The notes under the pieces are model-generated. The model was given only the letters and a program-made list of their open reading frames with translations. It was not told where the DNA came from and did no database searches. Shown here piece by piece: positions 42,903 to 53,600 of a stretch of 64,000 nt of DNA (positions within the stretch are counted from its first letter, which is position 1; each line of letters begins with the position of its first letter). Made by a program: the position numbers and the translations under genes. Origin of the DNA: Narthecium ossifragum (taxonomy: Eukaryota; Streptophyta; Magnoliopsida; Dioscoreales; Nartheciaceae); contig OY986964.1 in the NCBI GenBank assembly GCA_963920575.1, positions 33,723,685 through 33,787,684 of the forward strand, given 5' to 3'.

Positions 42903-45900
42903 ATGGCATCCGAGCCGCCGGAGCTCCCACCCAACGGCACCGACGGCGCCATCAGCAAGAAGCAGGCCAAGAAGGAGGCGGCCAAGGCCGAGAAGATGCG
43001 CCGCCAACAAGCCTCTTCCTCCTCCGCCGCGGCCTCGGGGGATGCCCCCGACCCGTTCGCCGCCAACTACGGCGATGTCTCCTTAGTCGACATCCAGTCG
43101 AAGGCCGTCTCCGGCCGCACTTGGACGGATATCAGCGCGCTTGTCGCTGCAATGGCCGGGGAAACGGTCCTGGTCCGGGGCCGGGCCCATACGATCCGGC
43201 CGGTGAGCAAGAAGATTGCGTTCGTCGTGCTTAGGCACTCCGGGAGCACCGTCCAGTGCGTCCTCGTGGTAGATAAAGAGTTCGTCAGTCCCCAAATGGT
43301 GAAGTATGCCACCGCGCTCAGCAAAGAGTCCATTGTGGATATCGAGGGTGTCGTCTCTGTCCCCAGTGATCCCATCAAGTCCACCTCGCAGCAGGTCATC
43401 TATCTATTTTACTTGGATTTCTTCGTTCAATGAACCGCAAAAGAGTACATTTTTAAAGGCAATTACACTAGTAAATTCTTTTCCCCTCATGTTGATGACC
43501 AATAGTGTCGCAAAGTTTACTGCGAAAATGTCACTAAGTCGAGGAGAAGTGTTGAGAATTGGCTTTGCTATGCGTTCTATGATGATGAGAAAGTTTTGAG
43601 AATGAATATTGTGAATTACGTTACTCGATAGATGATGTTGGTGGGCTAGCCTATCTTGTATTTTATCCCCTTGTTTTTGTGCAGGTGGAAATTCAGGTGA
43701 GAAAACTGTACTGTGTCGATGCAGCAGCGCCTAATCTTCCATTTAACCTCGAAGATGCAGCACGAAGTGAGAAGGATTTTGCTGCAGCTGAAGCTGCGAA
43801 GAAAGCTGAGGAAGCTGCAAAAGAAGATCCAAATAAGGAGAAAGAGATTGCCGACGCTGAAGCTGCAAAAACAGATCCAAATAAGGAGAAAGAAATTGCT
43901 GAAGCTGAAGCTGCAGAAATAGATCCAAATAAGGACAAAGAAACTGAGGGTACAGCTTCCTCTGCTGACGCTGAAGCTGCAAAAAAGGATCTAAATAAGG
44001 TAAAAAAATAAAATAAAACCTGATGTTAGATCATGGTAGTTTAACTCATTTTCATCGGTATAGCGTTGTTGCGGTTGCTGGTTTATCTTCTGAGTTTAGT
44101 AGTCATTCTTTTCGAATGGTGCAGCCTAAACAACTTGTTCGTGTGGGGCAAGACACACGTTTAAACTACAGATTTTTTGACTTGCGCACTCCAGCGAATC
44201 AAGCTATTTTTGACATCCAGTGTCATGTTGAAGATGTGAGTATGTCTTTTGTTGCATCATGTTCTACTTTTATATGGTTTCTTTTTTTGTATCTTCAGAT
44301 TGGTTTTCTATTAATTGTATGGAGATTAGTCAGCTATGAGAATGCACCTACAGTTAGCCCTAATAATTTTATCTACCCAAACTGTTGACTGTTATTGAAC
44401 GGCTTTTCCTGCTTGGCAATTCCTTGATTTGTCGGCAATTCTTTCTTGGAAACTAATGGCTATCTGTCTGCATGGAATAAGATTCGCTGAGGAGTAAAAG
44501 TCGAGGATGGCAAATTGCTAGTAGATAATAGCATGATTGTCTACAATATTTGTCCTTTGGCCTTTTGATATGTTAATGTTTTGTGCCCCAAATGTGTGGG
44601 TGAATCTACACAGATATTCAGAAGGTTTCTGCGCGCTGAGCACTTTAGAGGGATCCACACTCCTAAGTTAGTTCCTGGATCAAGTGAAGGTGGTGCGGCT
44701 GTATTTAAGCTGGACTACATGGGACAACCTGCTTGCTTGGCACAATCACCTCAGCTTTATAAGCAAATGGCAATTTGCGGTGACTTTGGACGTGTGTTTG
44801 AAGTAGGCCATGTGTTCAGGGCTGAGAATTCTTACACACACAGACATTTGTGCGAGTTCGTCGGCCTTGATGTGGAAATGGAAATTAAGGAGCACTACAT
44901 TGAGGTACTCATACATACTATGAGTTTTCTTCTTTTTTGTTTCAGTCAGCAAACACGTCAGCTCCTCAATGAAATTCTAAGGTTCTAAATGCAGGTCATG
45001 GACATCGTGGACCGTCTCTTTGTTACAATGTTTGACTACTTGAATGAGAATTGCAACAAGGAACTCAATACAATCAAGGAACAATATCCTTTTGAACCTC
45101 TTAAGGTGAAGTTCCTTATTAGTTCTGTATATCTAGTGAAAGTGCTGGTTTTTTGTTGTATCATTGGAAATAGACTAGTCTTTTCTTTGATCAGCAGAAG
45201 GGCACTATTTCTAGCTTACGTTTCTTCCGACTTGTATAAATTTTTCTGGTTTGCAGTATTTACGGAAGACACTGCAGCTCACCTTCCAAGAGGGTGTTGA
45301 GATGCTTAAGGTGCATTCCCATGTAACTCAAATGTGACTTTATCTTTCCTTTGTTTTCATTGGCCAGCATGATGATTTCCTCAGTATTTTAAAAAAAAAT
45401 TATGCCGTTTTTTACTGTTTGATGTCCCTTTGATGTGTGGATCTAGTTGTGGAGGTGTGAAGTGTCATTATATGTCTGCTGGTTCTTCTGTTCTGCTTAA
45501 CAGTGTTAGTTTGATTCGACAGGAAGCTGGCACAGAAGTTGACCCATTTGGAGACTTGAATACAGAAGTTGAGAGAAAATTAGGTCGTCTTGTTCTTGAG
45601 AAGTATGTTCATACGTTTCACTGCGCTAATGCTTTTGATATTTTTCACTGCATCATTCCTTTTTGGTAAAAAATTAGATGATATCAAATTTCTTATTTCA
45701 GGTATGGAACTGAGTTTTATATACTTCATCGGTATCCTCTGGCTGTAAGGCCATTCTACACCATGCCATGTTTCGATGACCGAAGATATAGTAACTCCTT
45801 TGATGTATTTATTCGAGGTCAGATTATCTTTATTTGTTAAATGATGATACTGTTGTTAAAATTATCTGAGTTCAATGTCTTAAGAGCACATTGTTTATCT

Positions 45901-46930
45901 TTTGCTTCAAAACTCTGAAGATGCTTCTTGTTCCATACATTGCAATCATTTGCTCCAAAAGTGCCACCATCTAATTATTTCTCTCACTGCATCTTGGTGA
46001 ACTTGTCTGAATGTCACTTTGTCATATTCATTTGAAGGATACCACATTTTAAATGAAGGTTTTATTTCCTTAGATTACTTAAGCTGGCGGTGACCGTTTC
46101 TTAAAATCTAATGCGCACCACCTTGAACACAAATCAAGCCATTGATGCAGGTCAGATTGGTGGGCGTACTCGCCCCTTTAGTACTAGCCACTGCATAAGC
46201 CAGACTGATCCCTGGCTGCTGCCGATTGTCACATTCCTATATAAATCATCTATCTCTGGCATAGCTGGTGGGGTGAGCTACTTGATATCTGGGACCAGTT
46301 TATCATGTTCTCTTAGTTGGCTTCTCAAATATGAAATAACTCTCCATATCAGACTTTTAGTTCGGAACAATTAAGAAGATGCAGTAGGAACTAATCATTT
46401 GAAAATAGAGACTTCATTGGGTGTATATAAAATGGTAGTGAGTAGTTGTTTTTGTTTTGATATTCTAACTTGTTTGGTATATCTATTAGGTGAGGAGATA
46501 ATCTCGGGGGCTCAAAGAATACACAATCCTGAACTACTAACAACCCGTGCCGAGGAATGTGGCATTGATGTGAAGACAATATCCAGTTACATTGATTCAT
46601 TCAGGTATGACACGTATCTCTGCTGTAAATTTGGTTGTGATTTGCATGTTCTATGTGTACTATGCCCATCTTGTGGTTCCGAAGTCCGAACTCGGACCTC
46701 ATATTGGGAAAAATGGTAGGCGAAGGCCATTTCTAACGTTGAAATCATTTGTCCACAAATGACATGTTCCATGGTGATAAGCATCTCTTTCACTATGTTG
46801 CAGGTATGGTGCTTATCCTCACGGCGGCTTCGGCGTGGGGCTGGAGAGAGTAGTGATGCTTTTCTGCGGCCTCAACAACATACGCAAAACATCACTCTTC
46901 CCCCGCGATCCACAAAGGCTTGTCCCATGA
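42903..46930 (+). CDS. Aspartate--tRNA ligase, cytosolic type, ten exons
   Basis: This class II synthetase charges tRNA-Asp with aspartate in the cytosol. Exons: 42903-43394, 43685-43999, 44125-44235, 44614-44904, 44995-45105, 45257-45310, 45523-45602, 45702-45817, 46490-46604, 46804-46930. All junctions keep frame and give 603 aa, about 50 more than usual for plants. A lysine-rich N-terminal helix (about 18-36), typical of eukaryotic AspRS, precedes an OB-fold anticodon domain (about 85-160). The catalytic part includes [30 protein letters not shown], motif 2 ([16 protein letters not shown], about 373-388) and motif 3 ([13 protein letters not shown] near the end, then [12 protein letters not shown]). 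The extra length is a 16-residue tandem repeat between the two domains (208-269). The exon boundaries were assigned by eye from the family's conserved sequence. Confidence 0.95.
43814..43999 (+). repeat. 48-bp coding tandem repeat in AspRS exon 2
   Basis: Units begin at 43814, 43862, 43910 (with an 18-bp insertion) and 43976 (partial, to the exon end). Each encodes about AAK(T/E)[12 protein letters not shown]. The lengths are multiples of three, so the frame is kept. Confidence 0.92.
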
Positions 46931-47028
46931 TTCGCCTTTGTTGTCATGTGAACCTTATTGCGCTTTGCTTAGCTGATACAATGGAGACTTTTGTCTGTTT
47001 TAGAAGACGGAACCCATCCAGCCATGTT

Positions 47029-47522
47029 CGTCTTGGCCCAACATGGATCATGGGCCTAATTTGGAAGTTGTGTTTGATAACGGAATAACAACGCTGTTTT
47101 GGTATCCCAAATTCCCTAAACTTAGTTTGTTTTATTCGTGTATACTATTTCTAGATGAAGCTATAGCCTATAGGGGTGGAATTTATAATGCTTTCTTTAT
47201 TCCACACCATCTACTTGAACTCTTGACCCCTTTTTGGTATGGGGTTAGAAAAAGTGAGGTTAATGAATGGGGGTAAGAAAAAGTAGATGATAGTGATAGG
47301 TGGAACGGGGATAACCCTGTAATCATTGCTTTTGATGTTTGGGTAAAAAATAGGGATAAGGGGGGATAAAGTGGGATTACGGGGATAACCCTGTAATCAT
47401 TGCTTTTGATGTTTGGGTAAAAAATAGGGATAAGGGGGGATAAAGTGGGATTATCCCCCCTTATCTCTAAGCCAAACAGAGGAATAATAAGAGTGAATTA
47501 GAGAGCTTTATTCCTCTCAGGT
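47029..47522 (+). repeat. Right copy of the direct repeat flanking AspRS
   Basis: This is the copy of 41741-42352, starting just 3' of the AspRS stop. It contains CTTGGCCCAACATGGATCAT, TTTGATAACGGAATAAC, GTATCCCAAATTC, GATGAAGCTATAGCCTATAG and a TTATTCCTCTC end. It also holds a GGGATAAC-rich MITE-like insert (about 47230-47480). Confidence 0.7.
47305..47452. repeat. Perfect 74-bp tandem duplication
   Basis: The unit beginning ACGGGGATAACCCTGTAATC is present twice in a row (47305-47378 and 47379-47452), identical by eye. It lies in MITE-like sequence related to 3486-3886. Confidence 0.9.
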
Positions 47523-48039
47523 CGATCTGGTCCGGCTTTTAGCTGATTCAAAGCTTCTATGAGCCATGTTTGACGCAATTGCGTTGGGCCAAGTTGTTGC
47601 AATTTTTCTCCCAGATCAAATGGATCTAACACAACATAGATGCTCATGGCATGTTTGGTTCGTCCATTTTGGCAGGAATGTAATGCTTTTTTTTTATTCC
47701 GAAGAGGCATTCTGTCATTTGGTTCTCCCATTCTGATCGCAATAGAATGTTTCATTCATTATCGAGAAGAAATGACCCATTCCATTCAGATATGAATGAT
47801 GAATGGGATGTCTAATGACATAATTACCCCTTGATAGTCAATCTCAATCGTTGAATTAAATCATATTGATCATTGGATGAATTAAATCGCCACCATTGGA
47901 TTACACTTATATCAATATGTTTTATATTTATATACTTTATATGCATATATTTTATGTGTATATAAATATAGACCCAAAGGTTAAAATGAAAAGCAGATAA
48001 ACTATGCATATATTAAGTGTTGTATATGTTAAGAGTAGT
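47523..48039. other. Intergenic DNA with MITE-like sequence
   Basis: GGCATGTTTGGTTCGTCCAT (about 47647) and the 'cattctgatcgcaatagaatg' stretch resemble sequence at 49020-49180, where a CTAAGAACCAAAGGTGGCC end occurs inverted. A MITE split by the hAT element at 48040 is possible. No gene is seen. Confidence 0.35.
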
Positions 48040-48870
48040 CAGGGCCGGCCCTGAGTTTTCCTGGGCTCAAGGCGGAAGATAAAAACAGGACCCTGATCTT
48101 CTAAAATACATAAATTTTTTTCGCTTCGAAAACAAACTTTAAGAGAAACATATATTATTGAAAAAAGTATAGCATTGTAATTCATCAAATAGAAAAACCA
48201 CTTTGTCATGCCAAATATAATCTAGCAATCCCAATACAGTTTAACAAAATAGTATACTAAATTCAAATGAAAATAGAAAACTTATAAAAACCAAATATGT
48301 TGCTACTGAAAAATCACCCTCCTTGCATTATTGGCAAAAAAAGTTTCAGATAAGATAGCTAAATTGTTCAACCTTTTCTGTGACATGGTTGATCGAAGAT
48401 AATATTTGATCAACTTCAGTTTTGAGAAACTTCTCTTGACAGAGCCGAGGACTTACTATATATTAGATAAGATTGCTTCAGAAATCAGTTTTTTTTTAAC
48501 ACTCCAATTCTCCCTGTTTATATAAGAACCAAAAAATGAAACAGAAGCGTATAACCTACAAGGGGTGCTAAATAAACCCTTGTTCTCAACATCGCATCAT
48601 TGTGGAAACAAAACTCAATTTATGTTGATAATAAAGACAAAAAGAAATTGAACAAAAAAAGATGTCACAACATATGGAGTACTTCATCGCACGCAAGAGT
48701 AAGAAATTCCAAAATAAATTCGAGTTGAAACTAGAAACAACACGGTGCAAAGAAATCCATATGCTAATAACTCAATTTTAAAATGCAATCAAAGAACAAG
48801 ATGAGTAAATGGAATGAGTATGGCGTAGAAGATGAACAATTCTGGGGGCCCAGAAATTTTTTTCCTAAGT

Positions 48871-48909
<39 letters not shown>

Positions 48910-48988
48910 GAAAAAAAATTTTTGGGCCCCCCCAGAATTGGGGGCCCAAGGCACAGGCCCTCTAGGCCTTGCCTTAGGGCCGGCCCTG
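48040..48988 (-). mobile_element. Deleted hAT element (Tip100-like ends), 8-bp TSD AGAGTAGT
   Basis: The ends CAGGGCCGGCCCTGAG and, inverted, CAGGGCCGGCCCTAAG are flanked by AGAGTAGT at 48032-48039 and 48989-48996. This is a perfect 8-bp duplication, as for hAT elements. Inside is a remnant of the transposase C-terminal dimerisation domain on the minus strand. A TA microsatellite lies at about 48874-48905 between inverted GGGGGCCCA tracts. Non-autonomous. Confidence 0.9.
48303..48443 (-). pseudogene. hAT transposase dimerisation-domain remnant
   Basis: The minus strand encodes SVKRSFSKLKLIKYYLRSTM and continues SQKRLNNLAILSE to a stop. This matches the conserved SERSFSKLK-x-IK-x-LRS-M...RL-x2-LA pattern of the hAT C-terminal dimerisation domain. 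The catalytic part is missing. Confidence 0.88.
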
Positions 48989-49383
48989 AGAGTAGTATAG
49001 TTATTTATACATTATTTTCATTCCATTTTCATGTTTATTCGTGTAAATAAAACATATGAAACCATCATTCCCATTCTTATTTTTTATTCAATCAAATACA
49101 ATTATCATCACTTCATTTCTCAGTTTATTCCACTCCTATTATTATTCCATTTCTTATTCCAATTCTCACTAAGAACCAAAGGTGGCCTTGCAATGTTGCA
49201 TGCTAGCCAGCCAGGCTGGTCTTTCTGGGGCATCATTCTTATTCTCATACCTCATTTTAAACATATCCGTAAAGAATACCATTTTGAGCGCACCCCATGG
49301 GAAGTACGCCCATACCTCCACACGTGGCGGGATCTTATTGGATTTTGGGTGGCCCCATATAGGCTTCCAATCTGTCGGCTTTG

Positions 49384-50010
49384 GGCATGTTTGGTTGCCG
49401 AGAAATGAGCTGTAGTGGAGTGACATTTTAGGGAGTGACTTCACTTTTTAGGGAGTGATTTTTTAGGATTTTCTGAGTTATGGTGTTTGGTTGATGCTTG
49501 AAGTGGAGATATGGTCACCCCCAACTGTGAATAATTTTCAAATTTTTTTTAATAATTTAATATTTTATTTTAATAGTTTTAATAATTAAAATATTTAAAG
49601 ATTAATTATTTAATATTAAGTTATTAATATTTTAATATTAAGTTATTAATATTTCAATATTAAATTATTAATGTTTAAATAATTTTAAATTAAAAATATT
49701 AGAATAATACTATTTTGAATGATGTGGACCAATCACAAGATGACACGTGACATATGGGACCCATTTATATTAATATTTTATTATAGTACGATATTATTAA
49801 TATTATATGTCACTCCTCGGCGAGCCATTTCAACGACTTCGGTCAAAATCGTTCGAAATCAAATTCGAAAGTAGAAGTTAAATTTAGCTTTGGAGTGAAG
49901 TGGTTTGAAGTGACCTCAATATCACTTCAACACCACCAGACAATCAAAGTGATCAGAGTCGGTTCAAAAAAAAGGACTTTTAACTCCACCTCAAGTGAAC
50001 CAAACATGCC
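49384..50010. mobile_element. MITE-like element with GGCATGTTTGGTT inverted ends
   Basis: The left end GGCATGTTTGGTT and the right end AACCAAACATGCC are perfect 13-bp inverted repeats, 627 bp apart. TTT lies on both sides (a 3-bp duplication is possible but weak). The interior is AT-rich with inverted TTAATATT runs near 49555-49690. Its right end is about 690 bp from the DRP1C start codon. Confidence 0.65.
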
Positions 50011-50697
50011 TTTTACAAAAACGAAATTGGAAAGCAAGCATCTCACCGGCTATTCGTAAAGGGCCGTTCACATGTCCCGAGATTCGTGCAGGGCAAGATA
50101 GAGAGCTCCGGCGATGAGCTCGCAGTTTGAAATGTTTTGAAACGAGGGGGACCCCAGCTCACCACCAGCACCACCAGACGCGGACCTCTCTATAACCACC
50201 CCACCTTTTCCAAACTCCACGCGCACCCATATTCAATTATTCAAAGCTTTTATCTTTTTTCCTCCTACATTCCTCCAAAAAAAAAAAATCATAATTGCCA
50301 ATAACTCCATTTCCCTACAAAAACGCCCGTACTTTATAAGCCATTAGACTTTCGTTTCATTCTCACATAGGCATTTATTTACTTTTGACAAGAAGATAAT
50401 GACAATCACGTCCCCTTACAGCGGGCATTACCGTAAAAAAAAAGGCGTGAGCTTATCACCCCCCTCCTTCGCCAACGGGTAGAGAGAGAGAGATAGAGAC
50501 AGAGAGGGGTGGACGCCACTGGACTCTAGTCTTTTTAGAGAGAGAAAGAAACGACAAGCCAACTGCCACTCTCCTCTCTTTCTCTCTTCTCATCTCTCGT
50601 CTCTCGCGGTCTCCGGACCTCCAACTCTCTTCTCCGTTCTCGATTTCTTCTAGGGTCAAGGGCGGTGATTCTTTAGGGTTTCCTTTGGCCGTGGACG
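50011..50697 (+). promoter_or_regulatory. Promoter and 5' UTR region of DRP1C
   Basis: From about 50550 to 50697 the sequence is a CT-rich leader (TCTCTCTTCTCATCTCTCGT and similar) followed by ATTCTTTAGGGTTTCC before the ATG, a common layout for plant 5' UTRs. No confident TATA box is seen, which is usual for constitutive genes. The transcription start cannot be placed. Confidence 0.5.
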
Positions 50698-53600
50698 ATG
50701 ACGACGATGGAGAGCTTGATCGGGCTGGTTAACCGCATCCAGCGCGCCTGCACGGTGCTTGGCGACTACGGCGGCGCTGAAGGCGCCCTTCCCACTCTAT
50801 GGGAGGCCCTCCCCTCCGTCGCCGTTGTCGGTGGCCAGGTATCTCCATTATCAGATCTCTCCGCCGTCCTCTGGGTATCCTTTTCTTTGATTTCGGTTTT
50901 TGTTCTGTCTCTAACTCGGTTCTTGGTGGGATGCGAGATCAGAGCTCCGGGAAGTCGTCGGTGTTGGAGAGCATCGTGGGTCGGGACTTCCTTCCTCGTG
51001 GATCCGGTTAGGGCATCATGGATCTGTGGATTTTAGTTGTTTTCTACGACTTCTTTGACGGAGTTTGGGTAGATGGTGAAGTTCTTGTGCTATTTTGAAT
51101 GAAGGTATCGTGACGAGGAGGCCGCTGGTGCTGCAGCTGCACAAGACGGAGGACGGGCAGGTGGAGTACGCCGAGTTCCTCCACATGCCCAAGAGAAGGT
51201 TCACTGACTTCGGTACGGTGATAGGCTCTTCTCCCATATAGTTAATCTGGTATATTTTTGCTTTTTTTGTTGTTGTTCCTTCCTATTGACAGTTAGCTCG
51301 ATGTACATCTCAGCAGTATCTTGTACATTTTGTGTGGGAATAGTTTCTTTCAAAAAGGCTGTCGCTAGCATACAATTATGAGTTTGATCCTCTAGGAGAT
51401 TGGAAAGGATCGAGTTTTATGCATTGGAATGATTAAAATTTCGTCATTGGATGTGGTTTCTTTTGTTGTGATGCATCCCTGCATTAGTTAGAAATCTCTT
51501 CTTCAATGTGACATAATCTTGGTTACATCACAGGACATCTTGTTTAGTTTGGTATGTATTTCAGGTAAAAGTGTAAAATTTTGATAAGATCGTCTTCTAA
51601 CCACCTTATCCATTATGTAGCCCTCGTACGGAAGGAAATTCAAGATGAAACTGATAGAGTGACAGGAAGGTCAAAGCAAATTTCCCCGATCCCCATTCAT
51701 CTCAGCATCTACTCACCTAATGGTATATTAATTTTTCTGCACCTTTTTTTTTGTTTACGTCATATTTATCTTTTGATGACTTATATTGTGTAGTCATGTT
51801 TATGGAACAGCTTTTGTTCCATGATAATATATCTCATTCACATCTCCACTTTGCAAGTATTCTTGTCTCACAATATTGTGTAGTCATGTTTTTTTCCTAC
51901 TAATATTTGGGCCTCCACAGAAGAGGATTGATTAGAATATATAGACTTCTGATGGTTATTCAGTTAACGAGAAAACTCTGTTGTTTCTTTTTTGGTTTTT
52001 CCTGTCAATGGTACTAATTCCTAATCAATATTTGGTGAATTTCAAAAGTTTATCAATGACGGGATGTACAGATGCTCTTGTGATGTAATCTTATCTTTCA
52101 ATTCAGCAAATAGGAAATCCTTTGTGCGACCCTGGTTTTGGCAGTATTGATTTATGCGATGTGGATTCATCTTGGTAGGCTATATCTTGGACACACCCTG
52201 AATTTATTTTTCGTCATCATGATTGTTAAGCGTGGTTTATGCCTGGATTTCATCTGTTCATTACTTATAGTTTGTTAACTTGTGGATGTGTGGGGCAATT
52301 GTTCTGTAACACCTTTTCTTGGACTCTCCACATAGTAAAGGTAGAAGTCAATTTTTAGGCAGTGGCAAAGTAAAGTTGAAATTGTATGATGGTCTAACGA
52401 CACTGTCTGTGACCAACTTGATCCTACTCGGAATGGCTCAATGCTTTGGTAAATTGCAAATGCAGTTATAATTTGGTAAGCGGAACGACAACTTAAGTAA
52501 GGGACCAACACTTATTGGAAAAAGAACCATATGATTCAGATGAACAGGAAATCAAACCTTCACTATGAAAGCAAGCTGTAAGAAGTATCTTCAAACATGG
52601 CTGTTTGTTAGTTAATCATTAGATCCTTAGAATGTATGGTTTAAAGGGCTTTAATTATTTTCATGGTTCTCGATGTGGTTGACATTGTTAGACCTTTAAT
52701 CTAATTAGAGACTATTAATTGGCAACTTAACTGCCGCATAAATGGTAAGTTTTATCCTTTTCTTCAAGTTTGGCAAAGTTTTCAAGAATTATCCAAACAT
52801 CTTTTTTGTTCTTGATTTTGATGCTTCATAATGTGTGTTGGTTCTTTGTGCTTGAAAGCAAGAATGATACATATCTTTTCCTTTGTTATTGTTAGATTAT
52901 TCAGCATTTCTTGACACCATTTGCTCCTCTGATTAATTTGGCAGTTGTAAACTTGACATTAATTGATCTACCTGGTCTGACGAAGGTTGCCATAGGTAAA
53001 CTTGGTTTTCGCTCAAATTAGTTATTGCCCTTAATATAGAGCTCATCATGCGTCTACACATATAAGATAAGCTCTGATCTTTCTGACAGAGGGACAACCG
53101 GAGACTATCGTCAAGGATATAGAGGATATGGTTCGCACATATGTCGAGAAGGTATTAATTGTGACAATGAGGTGGATTTTAAATGAATTATTTATATTTT
53201 ATTCTAATTCTGAGGGAATTGTGCTTTTGATGTATATTATATTGCAAGAATCCTAACAGGCTAACAAAGTACTTATCTTTTTTACCCTCATCCTCATTAC
53301 ACTGGATTTCATATGTCCATCATCTCATTCTGTTCTCAACACAGTCATGATAGCTGTTTTGTTTTTATGAAGAATTTCACGCGTCTTGAATGTTCTGCTT
53401 TAAAAAATTTTTTTTTATCACATTTTATCTTCAGCGCCTTGTCTTTCAAAATCTATGTACTTTGTTTTCCACATATAATGATATGTCTGTTTTATAGCCC
53501 AATTGCATTATACTGGCGATATCACCAGCCAATCAAGATATTGCGACGTCTGATGCGATAAAACTTGCAAGAGAAGTTGATGCATCAGGTATGCTCTCAA

